Origin: Xestospongia bergquistia
Lineage: Eukaryota; Porifera; Demospongiae; Haplosclerida; Petrosiidae
Assembly (NCBI GenBank): GCA_963965975.1
Contig: OZ014417.1
Span: 1,965,821 to 2,029,820 of the forward strand
DNA length: 64,000 nucleotides
Reading direction: 5' to 3'
The notes under the pieces are model-generated. The model made no database searches. It saw nothing but the letters and a program-made list of their open reading frames with translations, and was not told where the DNA came from. The position numbers and the translations under genes were made by a program. This document shows positions 41,501 through 50,172 of this stretch, piece after piece; the stretch's first letter is position 1; the number at the start of each line of letters is the position of its first letter.

Positions 41501-42279
41501 TAGCAAAGAATGTGTTGATTAATCACAAAACTATAGATGGAACAACAGCTGTTTCCATAGCTAGTCAGAGTGGTCACAATTCTGTCGTCTCTACTTTACT
41601 TATCAATGGAGCAGATCCTAACCTACCAGACAATGATGGCTCAACACCTCTAATGGCAGCTATTCAAAATGGTCATGATGATGTCATTCAAATACTACTG
41701 GATCCGGAGAGGAATTCAAATGTACCACTAAATACCCAATGTAAAGATGGAACAACAGCTATTTATTATTTTAGTCAGAAAGGTCATTCTTCTTTCGTCT
41801 CTGTCTTGCTTAAAAATGGTGCAGATCCTAACTTAGCTAGGGATAATGGTTGGACACCTCTTAGTATAGCTTGTGCCAAAGGGTATGATGACATTGTAAG
41901 AGAATTATTGAAAAACGAAGTTAATGTCAACCATCAAACTCTTGTTGGTACTACAGCTTTACATTTTTCAAGTCACTATGGATATGAAAACATTGTTAAA
42001 CAACTATTAGAATGTGGTGCTGATCCATTTATAAGAGACATGTCAGGTCAGACAGCTCTAGATATAGCTCATCAAGAAGGCTATACTAACATTATGCTTT
42101 TGCTTCGAGAAGCTATGACTGGTTTCCATAACGATGATCATGGGTCATTGGCTGGTTCTATTGAGTCAGGTTATACAACTGGTGGACTATCAACTGATCA
42201 GTCATCAATAGCAGACTCTGATATTGCACAAATCTCTGATCTAGAACAAGATATTAATGAAATGACTGTTCTTTTATAG
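38548..42279 (+). CDS. Death domain-ankyrin repeat protein, copy 1, 1243 aa
   Basis: A single uninterrupted coding exon. I chose ATG 38548 (MSDNLSPPTLNLL) because it follows the acceptor ATTTTGTAG at 38539 and matches the starts of copies 3 and 4; the in-frame Met 12 codons upstream falls before the acceptor. Residues 8-92 are a death domain (LCDELRQVVEWDQV at helices 1-2, KMHSLQKWLDQ for the Q-x-L-x-x-W core helix, SWRIIADAVEKV). Residues 130-400 form a conserved helical module of unknown type (TKMKDLADIIKLKQ, then EMWLDVTLEHFEFLVKLLF). Residues 402-1190 hold 24 ankyrin repeats, preceded by one degenerate repeat. The Ser/Asp-rich tail contains SLAGSIESGYTTG and SSIADSDIAQISDLE. The protein is probably cytosolic; death domains recruit partners and ankyrins bind ligands. 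Function is not known. This copy has the most varied repeats of the family, with one 37-residue repeat (insertion near 41702). Confidence 0.93.
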   Translation: MSDNLSPPTLNLLCDELRQVVEWDQVVVSLKVSYVDIKSIETQYSELAQRKMHSLQKWLDQTNTVHSWRIIADAVEKVNPAVAESIRTKYSTILDHTPSTSQCKELSCTNNGQLTISDSVIERQQLIKVEVMLERNIAEKIIDFEHRFATLVAETQESLERRPNKLLPFYRYIKTRKLKGHAALPDEACVTYHKLFDILDDHWHYLKHQLLQRIIEVFLSDTDFPVKVLKYQDDIASFKESTKMKDLADIIKLKQTTAGKMPITLKVKEMWLDVTLEHFEFLVKLLFQEYDESLQNIVVRGGSLYVTWNVSKEIAVLITRSRFDNKVLKTIGVISLTVGNIVVFNNEDSQDDMTIDSALLGAVQSGCPQTSLALLLEIGGNFNILTQSDETIMSTMCKLKDNYGSTVLHVASQHGFSSVVFTLLNKGINPNITRNNGVTPLIAASQNGHNDLVDLLLQKKASVNTQNGKGTTAIYIASQNGHSSVVSTLLNHGGNPSIARNNGWTPLMISSQNGHANVVELLLENNVPVNTQSTDGVTAIYVASQSGHYSVVSTLLCNGADPNIPNIEGLTPLFVASQNGHSDVVELLVKTKVPVNTKSKKGTTAICIASRNGHTFVVSILLSNGSDPNQAKNNGSTPLILACQNGHNDIVALLLETNVSINSKRIDGSTAICVASLNGHSSIVSTLLKNGADSELTRNDGWTPLMLASQNGHVDVVMLLLKKNIPINTQNKNGLTAIYIASQNGHFSVVSTLLSNGADPNLSRHDGWTPLMAASEKGHIDVVDLLLTKNAQINTQDKKGKTALYIASQNGHTSVVSVLLTNRGNPNIPHNYNLTPLMLASRNGHDGVVTLLLENNVSINAQSKDGTTAICFASFSGHFSVVSTLLNYGADTNITKNDGWTPLMAASKNGHGDIVELLLEKNIPINTQSRDGTTAVCIASQNGHTCVVSMLLSNGADPSLSRNLGLTPLILASKNGHSEIVELLLAKNVLINHKTIDGTTAVSIASQSGHNSVVSTLLINGADPNLPDNDGSTPLMAAIQNGHDDVIQILLDPERNSNVPLNTQCKDGTTAIYYFSQKGHSSFVSVLLKNGADPNLARDNGWTPLSIACAKGYDDIVRELLKNEVNVNHQTLVGTTALHFSSHYGYENIVKQLLECGADPFIRDMSGQTALDIAHQEGYTNIMLLLREAMTGFHNDDHGSLAGSIESGYTTGGLSTDQSSIADSDIAQISDLEQDINEMTVLL

Positions 42280-43240
42280 TTCAGTAAACCAATTTACAAC
42301 ATTTAAATTAAATATAACTAGTACACTTTTGCCAAGTTTAATTATGTAGAAAACATAGCAAGATTGCATGTAAATACAATATCCATTTACATATTTTGTC
42401 ATATTTGATACTATATAAGACTTTTTTAATTTAATATAAATTATCTTTTTCATCAATTACTCTGAATTCAGAACCATATGTCATTGTATTCACTCAGAAG
42501 ATAGTAGTGGGGATGATGATACAGTAAATCTAAAATGCTGATATACTTTGTCTATGTGGCTTATTAATAGGAAATATGTAACAAAAAAGAAAATGCTTAG
42601 AGTGCCCATGTGATGCTTTTCCAGTCATGTTGCTACTCAAAGAAAGCAATTATGTTACTTTTAATTTGCAGATATAAACAGAAGCTTGTATCCATTGCAG
42701 TCTTTTTTAGCAACTCAAGCACATGTTTATAATAATTATGATATACTAGCAGCAATTGAAAAACTACTAGTACATTAAAGAGACCCTTTAGATACTATAT
42801 GTGAATTTACAACTGGAAATAAAGCACATACACTTTAGTGTAATATTAATGCCATAAATTGAGACACTATTACTCACATGTATAAACCAGTATACTGATT
42901 AACAAATAAACAATAAAGATATAATAAACTAAGCATATACTTTACTTATACTAAGCCATTGCATGACATTTAATTCAAGACTGAGAAATGTGTGCTTTAT
43001 AATTGTTGAGAAGCTTTATATTGTTTATACATGAATCTCTCATCAGCTCTCATGTAATTAATATAACTTCTAGTATATATTCGTTTAGGAACGTGTATTA
43101 ATATGTAATGTATGCACTTCCTGTTATAATTATTTATAACTACTTTATGACATTATTGTTTTCTAATATAATAACACTATTCAACAATATATAATTTTAT
43201 TACTATTTACATTAATATAGTTCTTGTTATTCTGATATTG
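42280..43240. other. 3' flank of copy 1
   Basis: No exon seen. AATAAA-type words at about 42818 and 42904 could end the copy 1 transcript. Confidence 0.4.
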
Positions 43241-43242
43241 AT

Positions 43243-44170
43243 CTAATAAGTTTTTCTTTATCTTCATCAGTTCCATGATATACTAATATATATAAAGTAG
43301 AAAATATATTATAATAAATTATTATAATAAATAACTTAATTAACTAACTTAAATACATAGCTTCATTTAATTTACTAAATATAGACAACCATATTTCTTG
43401 TACATCAGATTCAGTTAAATTGTTAGAATTATATTTCTTTATAATATCTGTTGTATTAGTAGTAACCCTATTACTGATATATATAATATAACAATAGAAT
43501 TATTAGTTGTTTTAACTTATACTGTATAGTTGAATGTATTGATAGTAAAGTATTTGGTAGTGTTGGAGATGATATGTCTTATGTGTTGTGGATGTTCTTT
43601 AATCTCTTTAGTACTATAGTAGTCTCTCTTGTATCTTGTTGTTCTAATAATATAATTAAGATGTCAATTGTTATTATATTAAATTTATTATAATACCAAT
43701 TTTGTTTATTAATAATGTTTATTGTTGTTTATCTCATTTCTTTCAGCAACCATCTATAAAATAAGACATTATTTACACTCACTAATATTAAGTCATTATA
43801 TATATAGTTGTTAATATATTGTACCTTCTTCATATATTCTAGTTCTTTTCTCAGTCTAAGAGCTTCTTCATGATGTTTTTGTTTTTCCTAGTGTAATAAA
43901 AAGAATACTCAACACAACATTATAAGATACTTACATTGCTAAAGAAAATTTCAGAAGCCTTTTTATCTTCCATGTGCATTGTCTTCATTAGAGACAATTC
44001 TCTTTCTCTATAAAGTCGATACTACAATATAATACTCATTGGATTTATTTACAATCTCTTTTAGTTAAAGTATGATGTTGACCAAATTCTACAATAGTTT
44101 CTGTGGAGTATTCAACATTAGCTTCATTATCTACAGATATTTGATGTGTCATTGTTTTTGAGATAATAGT
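43243..44170 (-). CDS. Convergent coiled-coil gene fragments, copy 1
   Basis: Minus-strand exon-like blocks with good splice sites. 43934-44022 (YRLYRERELSLMK...) and 43828-43880 (EKQKHHEEALRLRKELEYMK) join in phase 0 and read on into a block at about 43757 starting MVAERNEI that stops soon after. They form a charged coiled coil. Further down, a block at about 43370-43477 (TESDVQEIWLSIFSKLNEAM) joins a last block 43243-43284 (YHGTDEDKEKLI...SE, stop). A homologue of these last two blocks at 54570-54820 keeps the frame despite an in-frame deletion, which argues that they are or were coding. I cannot link all blocks into one gene and do not recognise the family; partial decay is likely. Confidence 0.4.
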
Positions 44171-44819
44171 CTAAAAAAGACATGTCAATATTTTCATTAC
44201 ATTAATTAATCATAATAATACTAGTATCCAGTATAATGTATTTCTTACCCCTTTTTGAAAGTCAGTAATAGTCAGATTTCAGAGTATTTTTTCAAAGTCT
44301 CAATGACACTTTCAATCTATTATATATTATAAAGTGATTTTATTAGCAATAACTATAAAATAAATTCTTACACTATGACAATTACATATATAGTGTTTGT
44401 TTTAATAAGTGTAACCATGATGCTACCAAATATGGCATAAAACTACAGTCAGGTATCTCCAATACTAACAGACATTGATCTATAATGAAGCTAACAACAT
44501 CAAGAGAAAATAGACCTATAAATGAATAAAATTAAAGTTTTGATTACTATGATTATTCCTCTATAATATTTTATTTGTGCTATAAATAATATAAAAGATA
44601 TATACAACATGGAGGGATAAATGTCCTATTTCCTTTAATTAATTTGTTTAATTTAGAATGACTGAATTTCAAGATTAAAGAATTGTTGTATTTGCTTATC
44701 AACAAACATTCTAGGGACGAATTATATGAGAGATCTGTTGATAGATACTAATATCTTCATTTAATTTCTTATGTCATCTTTTCTCTCAGTAATACTTAAT
44801 ATTTTGTTAAGTTACTTAA

Positions 44820-45490
44820 CAAATTTAGGATCCACTTCAGTAAAAATGGACTCCACTTGTTGGCAAAGCTCAGTTAGTGCTTGATGCTACATAAAAATCT
44901 AAAATGTGTTTATATATAATCAATATGTCATAGCTCTTACCTCTGGTTCATCTAAGATACTCCTCATATTAAGTGGCATGATCTTTATAAAAGAGACATA
45001 CATTTCAGCAACAATTGACAAGTTAGTAGTTTTTGAGATAGTCCTCTTTATAACAATCTAAAAATGGTAAATCAGGGCTCAATAATTCTTGATTCACTTT
45101 ATTTTTCCAAAATTAAATCTGAATATACATCACAGCATTCATGACATATTGGTGAACTTATTTAATTCTGGAAACTGTATTGAGTGGAGAAGCCAATCAC
45201 AAATTTCAGATACCTCTGGGTCCTTGTCACAAAAATCCTGACATTCTTTGCCTAATCCATAAACATGAGGCTCATTTTGAAGAAAGATATTCCAAGCTGA
45301 CTGCTGTAACTTTAGAGGAAAAGGACGATAGATAAAAAATTTCAACTGAGATCTGAACTGTGGTCTTGTCTTTAATAGGTAGGCTGAAATACATCTGCTT
45401 TACTCTTTCCATTTCCTTTAATTTAGGATAATGAACCCCAATGACATTAGCTACTCTAATCTGAAGCTCATGGTAAGCTTTACCCTTTTC
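44820..45490 (-). pseudogene. Minus-strand exon relics, family unknown
   Basis: Three helical exon-like blocks. About 45350-45490 reads AYHELQIRVANVIGVHYPKL and then KEMERVKQMYFSLPI; a second frame from 45345 reads PLKLQQSAWNIFLQ; 44941-45060 reads SIVAEMYVSFIKIMPLNM with a GTAAGA donor; 44835-44890 reads ALTELCQQVESIFTEVDPKF before a stop. The change of frame between the first two blocks, without a convincing splice site, suggests decay. They could be the 5' part of the convergent coiled-coil gene at 43243-44170. Confidence 0.3.
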
Positions 45491-45538
45491 CAGTTCCGAT
45501 AGTTAGCTTCATGAAAATTAAGAGACTATCATCCTAAC

Positions 45539-45743
45539 ACTCTGTTGAAGTTAGCAGCACATTCGTGCAGCAGCGGAATGTGTTACTGGTGAATGTGCTA
45601 CTAACTTCAACAGAGTAATGTTCTTTCCTACACACAATGTTATACAGCAACTGCAGCTCCACCCTATAAAAAAATACTTGAAACCACAAATATTTAATAA
45701 GGCGTGGTTTTCAAGTACCTGTGCTGCTAACTTCAACGGAGTC
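45539..45743. repeat. Short inverted-repeat element (MITE-like) and half-copy
   Basis: 45539-45616 is a 78-bp palindrome with arms ACTCTGTTGAAGTTAGCAGC and its complement. A third arm lies at 45722-45743 (GTGCTGCTAACTTCAACGGAGT), after a TTTAATAAGGCGTGGTT segment. Related arms occur near 2845 and near 55550, the latter also next to an AAGGCGTGGTT word, so this is a repeat family with several fragments in the window. Confidence 0.65.
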
Positions 45744-46019
45744 ATCCTAATAACTAGTGAGGACGAGTTGCGCCTGTTGTTGTCCTCACTGAGGTCCCAA
45801 CTACACTCTAAATTTTGCTTAATTGGGGGCTGTCACGCAATCAGAAGGTGTTAAATTTAAAATGCCCTGACAGTGGTAAGATATTTCTTCTCCTATATTG
45901 CAGATGTTCATATAACTAGACCTATTGTCTCAAGTTTGGTACAGATAATAAAAAAGTGGTCATTTATCAGAGCAGTTTCGTGGAGTGAAAACAATCTTGG
46001 CTCAGTAGTCCTATCCAGT

Positions 46020-46200
46020 GATTTTTCCTTTAAGCTTACTAGCTGCTGTGACACAGTGACTGTTAGTGTTCTTATTACCACTCTTCTCCTGACTCAATTA
46101 CCTCAATATCTACTGTGACTGTTAGCATTCTTTATACCAACCTCTCTTACTTAATTACCTCAGTATCTACTGTGACATAGTGACTGTTAGTGTTTATACA
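46020..46200 (+). repeat. 5' satellite of the second DD-ankyrin gene
   Basis: About two to three copies of the ~65-70-bp unit (CTGTGACACAGTGACTGTTA, CTCAATTACCTCAATATCTA). The last copy runs directly into the coding region of copy 2. Confidence 0.75.
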
Positions 46201-46212
46201 TCAATTGTTACT

Positions 46213-48657
46213 ATGGCTGTTGTTTCTCTTTGCAATGTGGCTTACCTCCATCCTACTCTCAATCTACTATGTGATGAACTGAGAGAAGTAGTAGAATGGG
46301 ATCAAATAGCTGTAAATCTCAAAGTCTCTTACGGTGATATTAAAAGTATTGAGGGACAATATCCTGATTTATGGCGACGCAAAATGGATTCCTTACAAAA
46401 GTGGCTAGATCAATCCAACACTGTACATTCGTGGTGTACTATAGCTGATGCTGTAGAAAGAGTTAATTCTAGAGTTGCTGAGCACATCAGAACAAAGTAC
46501 GCTGCTGTTCTAGATCAAGTGCCATCGCATTCACAAGTTAAAGAACATAGCAGTGTTAACAAAGATCAATATCCACCTAGCAAGATTAAAGAGCAGGAAC
46601 AAAATGAAAGCAATATAATACTTGAAAGAGATGTAGCAGAAGAAATTACTGAGCTTGAACATAGATTTGCTGCATTAGTTGCAGAAACACAAGAGTGTTT
46701 AGAACAGAGGCCAAACAAGCTTTTACCATTTTATCGATATCTGAGAATACGACCACTAAAAGGTCATAAATCATTACCAGATGAAAAGGATGTCACGTAC
46801 AACAAACTCTTTGATATTCTAGATGATTACTGGCATTACCTCAAATATCAACTTCTTCAAAGAATAATTGAAGTATTTCTTTCTGACACTGATTTGCCTA
46901 GAAAAGTGAAGAAATATCAAGATGATTTGGCTGCATTCAAAGCAACAAAAATGAGAGATCTGGCAAACATGATAAAATCCAAGCAAATGTATCCAGGTGA
47001 GATGACTGTAGAGTTGAGGGTGGAGGAAATGTGGCTAGATGTTCCAATACAACATTTTGAACATCAAGTTAAGCTTCTATTCCAGGACAATGATAAATCA
47101 CTTCGAGACATCACTGTTAGCTTAAGTAGTATGCATGTTACCTGGAGTGTTTCTAAGGAGATAGATCTCCTTATTACAAGATCTAAATTTAACAGTGAAA
47201 TGCTAAAAGCTATTGGAGTTTTCTCACTAAAAGTTGGTAGTACCATTATCTTTAGTAATGAAGATTTACAAGACAACATGACATTAGACTCAGCTCTTTT
47301 AAGAGCTGTTCAATATGGTGGTCCTCTTTCTGCTATATCTCTACTTCTTGAAGTAGGTGGTAATCCCAACCTACTAACACAGTCAGGTGAAACAGTGATA
47401 TCAAAAATAACCCAAATGAAAGATAAAAATGATGTGACTGTTTTATTTGTTGCTAGTCTATATGGTCACTCTTCAGTCATTTTTACCTTACTTAACAAGG
47501 GAGCAGATCCTAACATAACTACAAAAGACGGCTGGACACCTCTTATGATAGCCAGTGAGAATGGTCATGGTGATGTTGTTGAGTTATTAATAGAGAATAA
47601 TGTTCCTGTGAATACACAAAGCACAGATGGAACGACTGCTATTTTTATTGCTAGCCAGAATGGTCATTCATCTGTTGTTTCTACCTTACTTGACAAGGGG
47701 GCAGATCCTAACGTAACTACAAACGATGGTGGAACACCTCTTATAATAGCCAGTCAGAATGGTCATGGTGATGTTGTTGAGTTATTACTAAAGAAGAATG
47801 TTCCTGTAAATACCCAAAGCACAGATGGAACGACTGCTATTTTTGTTGCTAGCCAGAATGGTCACTCAACTGTTGTTTCTACCTTACTTAACAATGGAGC
47901 AGATCCTAACATAGCTACAAATAATAACATAACACCTCTTATGAAAGCCTGTCAGTATGGTCATGGTGATGTTATTGAGTTATTAATAGAGAAGAATATT
48001 CCTGTAAATACCCAAAGCACAGATGGAATGACGGCTATTTATATTGCTAGCAAGAATGGTCACTTTTCTGTCATTTCTACCTTACTTAACAATGGGGCAG
48101 ATCCTAACATAGCTACAAATAATGGTGCAACACCTCTTATGTTAGCCAGTAAGAATGGCCATGGTGATGTTGTTGAGTTATTAATAGAGAAGAATGTTCC
48201 TGTAAATACCCAAAACACAGATGGAGTTACAGCTATTTATATTGCTAGTCAGAATGGCCACTCTTCTGTTGTTTCTACTTTACTTAACAATGGAGCAGAT
48301 CCTAACATATCTACAAACGATGACACTACACCTCTTATGAAAGCCAGTGAGAATGGTCATGGTGATGTTGTTGAGTTATTACTAAAGAAGAAAGTTCCTG
48401 TAAATACCCAAAATACAGATGGAGAAACAGCTATTTATATTGCTAGTGAGAACGGTCACTCTTCTGTTGTTTCTACCTTACTTAACAATGGGGGAGATCC
48501 TAATACATCTACAAACGATGGCTGGACACCTCTTATGATAGCTAGTGAGAATGGTCATGATGATGTCGTTGAATTATTACTAGAGGAGAACGTTCCTGTA
48601 GATACCGAAAGCACAGAAGAAATAACAGCTATTTTTATTGCTAGCCAAACCTTATGA
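46213..48657 (+). CDS. Death domain-ankyrin repeat protein, copy 2, truncated, 814 aa
   Basis: Same family as copy 1. The usual MSDN leader and its acceptor are missing: the frame opens directly out of the 5' satellite with MAVVSLCNVAYLHPTLNLL (an earlier in-frame Met lies at 46180), joining the family sequence at PTLNLLCDELR. The death domain is intact to about residue 90 (WDQIAVNLKVSYGDIK, LQKWLDQSNTVHSW). The middle module at about 130-400 contains KMRDLANMIKSKQ and EEMWLDV. Twelve good ankyrin repeats follow from residue ~404. Repeat 13 stops after ITAIFIASQTL: the coding sequence ends within a repeat, at 48657, and the following bases match the convergent gene region downstream of copy 1. 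The terminal repeats and Ser-rich tail are therefore lost. It may still make a protein; expression would decide. It could be a recent pseudogene. Confidence 0.85.
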   Translation: MAVVSLCNVAYLHPTLNLLCDELREVVEWDQIAVNLKVSYGDIKSIEGQYPDLWRRKMDSLQKWLDQSNTVHSWCTIADAVERVNSRVAEHIRTKYAAVLDQVPSHSQVKEHSSVNKDQYPPSKIKEQEQNESNIILERDVAEEITELEHRFAALVAETQECLEQRPNKLLPFYRYLRIRPLKGHKSLPDEKDVTYNKLFDILDDYWHYLKYQLLQRIIEVFLSDTDLPRKVKKYQDDLAAFKATKMRDLANMIKSKQMYPGEMTVELRVEEMWLDVPIQHFEHQVKLLFQDNDKSLRDITVSLSSMHVTWSVSKEIDLLITRSKFNSEMLKAIGVFSLKVGSTIIFSNEDLQDNMTLDSALLRAVQYGGPLSAISLLLEVGGNPNLLTQSGETVISKITQMKDKNDVTVLFVASLYGHSSVIFTLLNKGADPNITTKDGWTPLMIASENGHGDVVELLIENNVPVNTQSTDGTTAIFIASQNGHSSVVSTLLDKGADPNVTTNDGGTPLIIASQNGHGDVVELLLKKNVPVNTQSTDGTTAIFVASQNGHSTVVSTLLNNGADPNIATNNNITPLMKACQYGHGDVIELLIEKNIPVNTQSTDGMTAIYIASKNGHFSVISTLLNNGADPNIATNNGATPLMLASKNGHGDVVELLIEKNVPVNTQNTDGVTAIYIASQNGHSSVVSTLLNNGADPNISTNDDTTPLMKASENGHGDVVELLLKKKVPVNTQNTDGETAIYIASENGHSSVVSTLLNNGGDPNTSTNDGWTPLMIASENGHDDVVELLLEENVPVDTESTEEITAIFIASQTL

Positions 48658-49310
48658 AATGTTGTGGATGTTCTATAATCTCATTAGTATTTTTTCTTGT
48701 TATTCTAATAATTAATAAGATATCAATTACTGTAATATTAAATTTATTATAATTGTTTATTAATATGTTTGCAGTTGTTGTTGTTATATTGTCAATTGTA
48801 TTTCTTTGATCAACCATCTATAAAATCCAGTTGTTTCATTGTGTCCATTAACTCATTTCTTTAAACAACCCTTTATAAAATAAGACATTATTTGCACTTG
48901 CTAATACTAAACCATTATATAGCTGTTAATATATTATATATTCTTCATATATTCAATAGCCCTTTTCTCAGTCTAAGAGCTTCATGTTTTTGTTTTTCTT
49001 AGAATAAGTCAAAAAGAATAATTAATACAACGAATACTTTAAGATACTTAAATTGTTAAGGAAGATTACATAATCTCCATTTAATAAACCTAATCGAGCT
49101 CCTATCATATATAGTATTAAAGAACTAACATTGATCATATCCGGAAACAAATGATTGTAGATTAGAATCAAAGGGTTAAATTTGAAGCGCCCTCATAGCC
49201 TTATGGTAAGTAATATGGCATTTATCTTAACTATTTCTCAGTCTTGAACAGATATGCTATTACAAGTAAAAGGTGTTGTCTCAAGCTGTATTTATTATAT
49301 CAGCTACCTA
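48658..49310. other. Remnant of the convergent gene region after copy 2
   Basis: Homologous to about 43590-43880 (shared TTGTGGATGTTCT, TTTCTTTAAACAACC-like and ATAAAATAAGACATTATTTG words) and, further on, to about 44410 and 55120 (ATAATCTCCATTTAATAAA). No block stays open for long, so this looks like a decayed piece of the minus-strand coiled-coil gene. Confidence 0.5.
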
Positions 49311-49785
49311 TTTACTGTAACACAGTGACTATTAGCAATCTAATTACCAAGACTGTTAGCGTTCTTATTACCAGTCTACTCTTGATCTGATTACCTTAAT
49401 ATTTACTGTGACATAGCAAGTGGCTGTTAGTGTGCCTATTACTGAATTACATTTGTCTCAATTACATCAATATCTACTGTAAAGCATAGTGATTGATAGT
49501 GTTCTGGATCCTATCTCCATTTTTGATTCAATTACCTCAATATCTACAGCAACATAACAAGTGTCTGTTAGTGTTTTCATTGTCAATTTACTCTTGACTC
49601 AATTATATTAATATCTACTGTGACATAGGGACAGTTATCATTCTAGTTACCAATCTGCTTTTGAATCGATTACTCTAATATCTACTGTGACATAGCAACT
49701 GTTAGCATTCTTATTACCAAGCTATTCTTGACTCCATTACCTCAATATCTACTGTGACATAGTGACTGATAGTGTTCTTAAATGA
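49311..49785 (+). repeat. 5' satellite of the third DD-ankyrin gene
   Basis: About seven degenerate ~65-70-bp units (for example TATCTACTGTGACATAGCAA, TTACCTCAATATCTAC), followed by about 390 bp of unique sequence before the coding exon at 50173. Confidence 0.75.
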
Positions 49786-50172
49786 TTGCTACCATTACAT
49801 GAGATAATTCATATTGTTAAACCACTAAGCAGCTACGTTTGTGTACCATTTAAGTCATTTGTGACCCATACTTTGCCAAGAGACAGTCATTGTAAACATA
49901 CTAAGCAGTGTGTAGACTATCTTGGATTGAAAACATTGAGGTATAATACTACAAAACAAATATAGGTCAGGCAGGAAGTCATATACTTAATAGTTGAATA
50001 CGCAATAAAGTATGAACTTCCTGCCACACCTATAAGCACCGCCTAAAAATGCATAATAACATGAAACATATTATTTTTATTTATTTTAGGATTACCATTG
50101 CACAAAAGTCAAGAAAGCTTAAGAAACAGTGCATCTTATATCATTATTTTATATTATAGTCCACAATTTATA

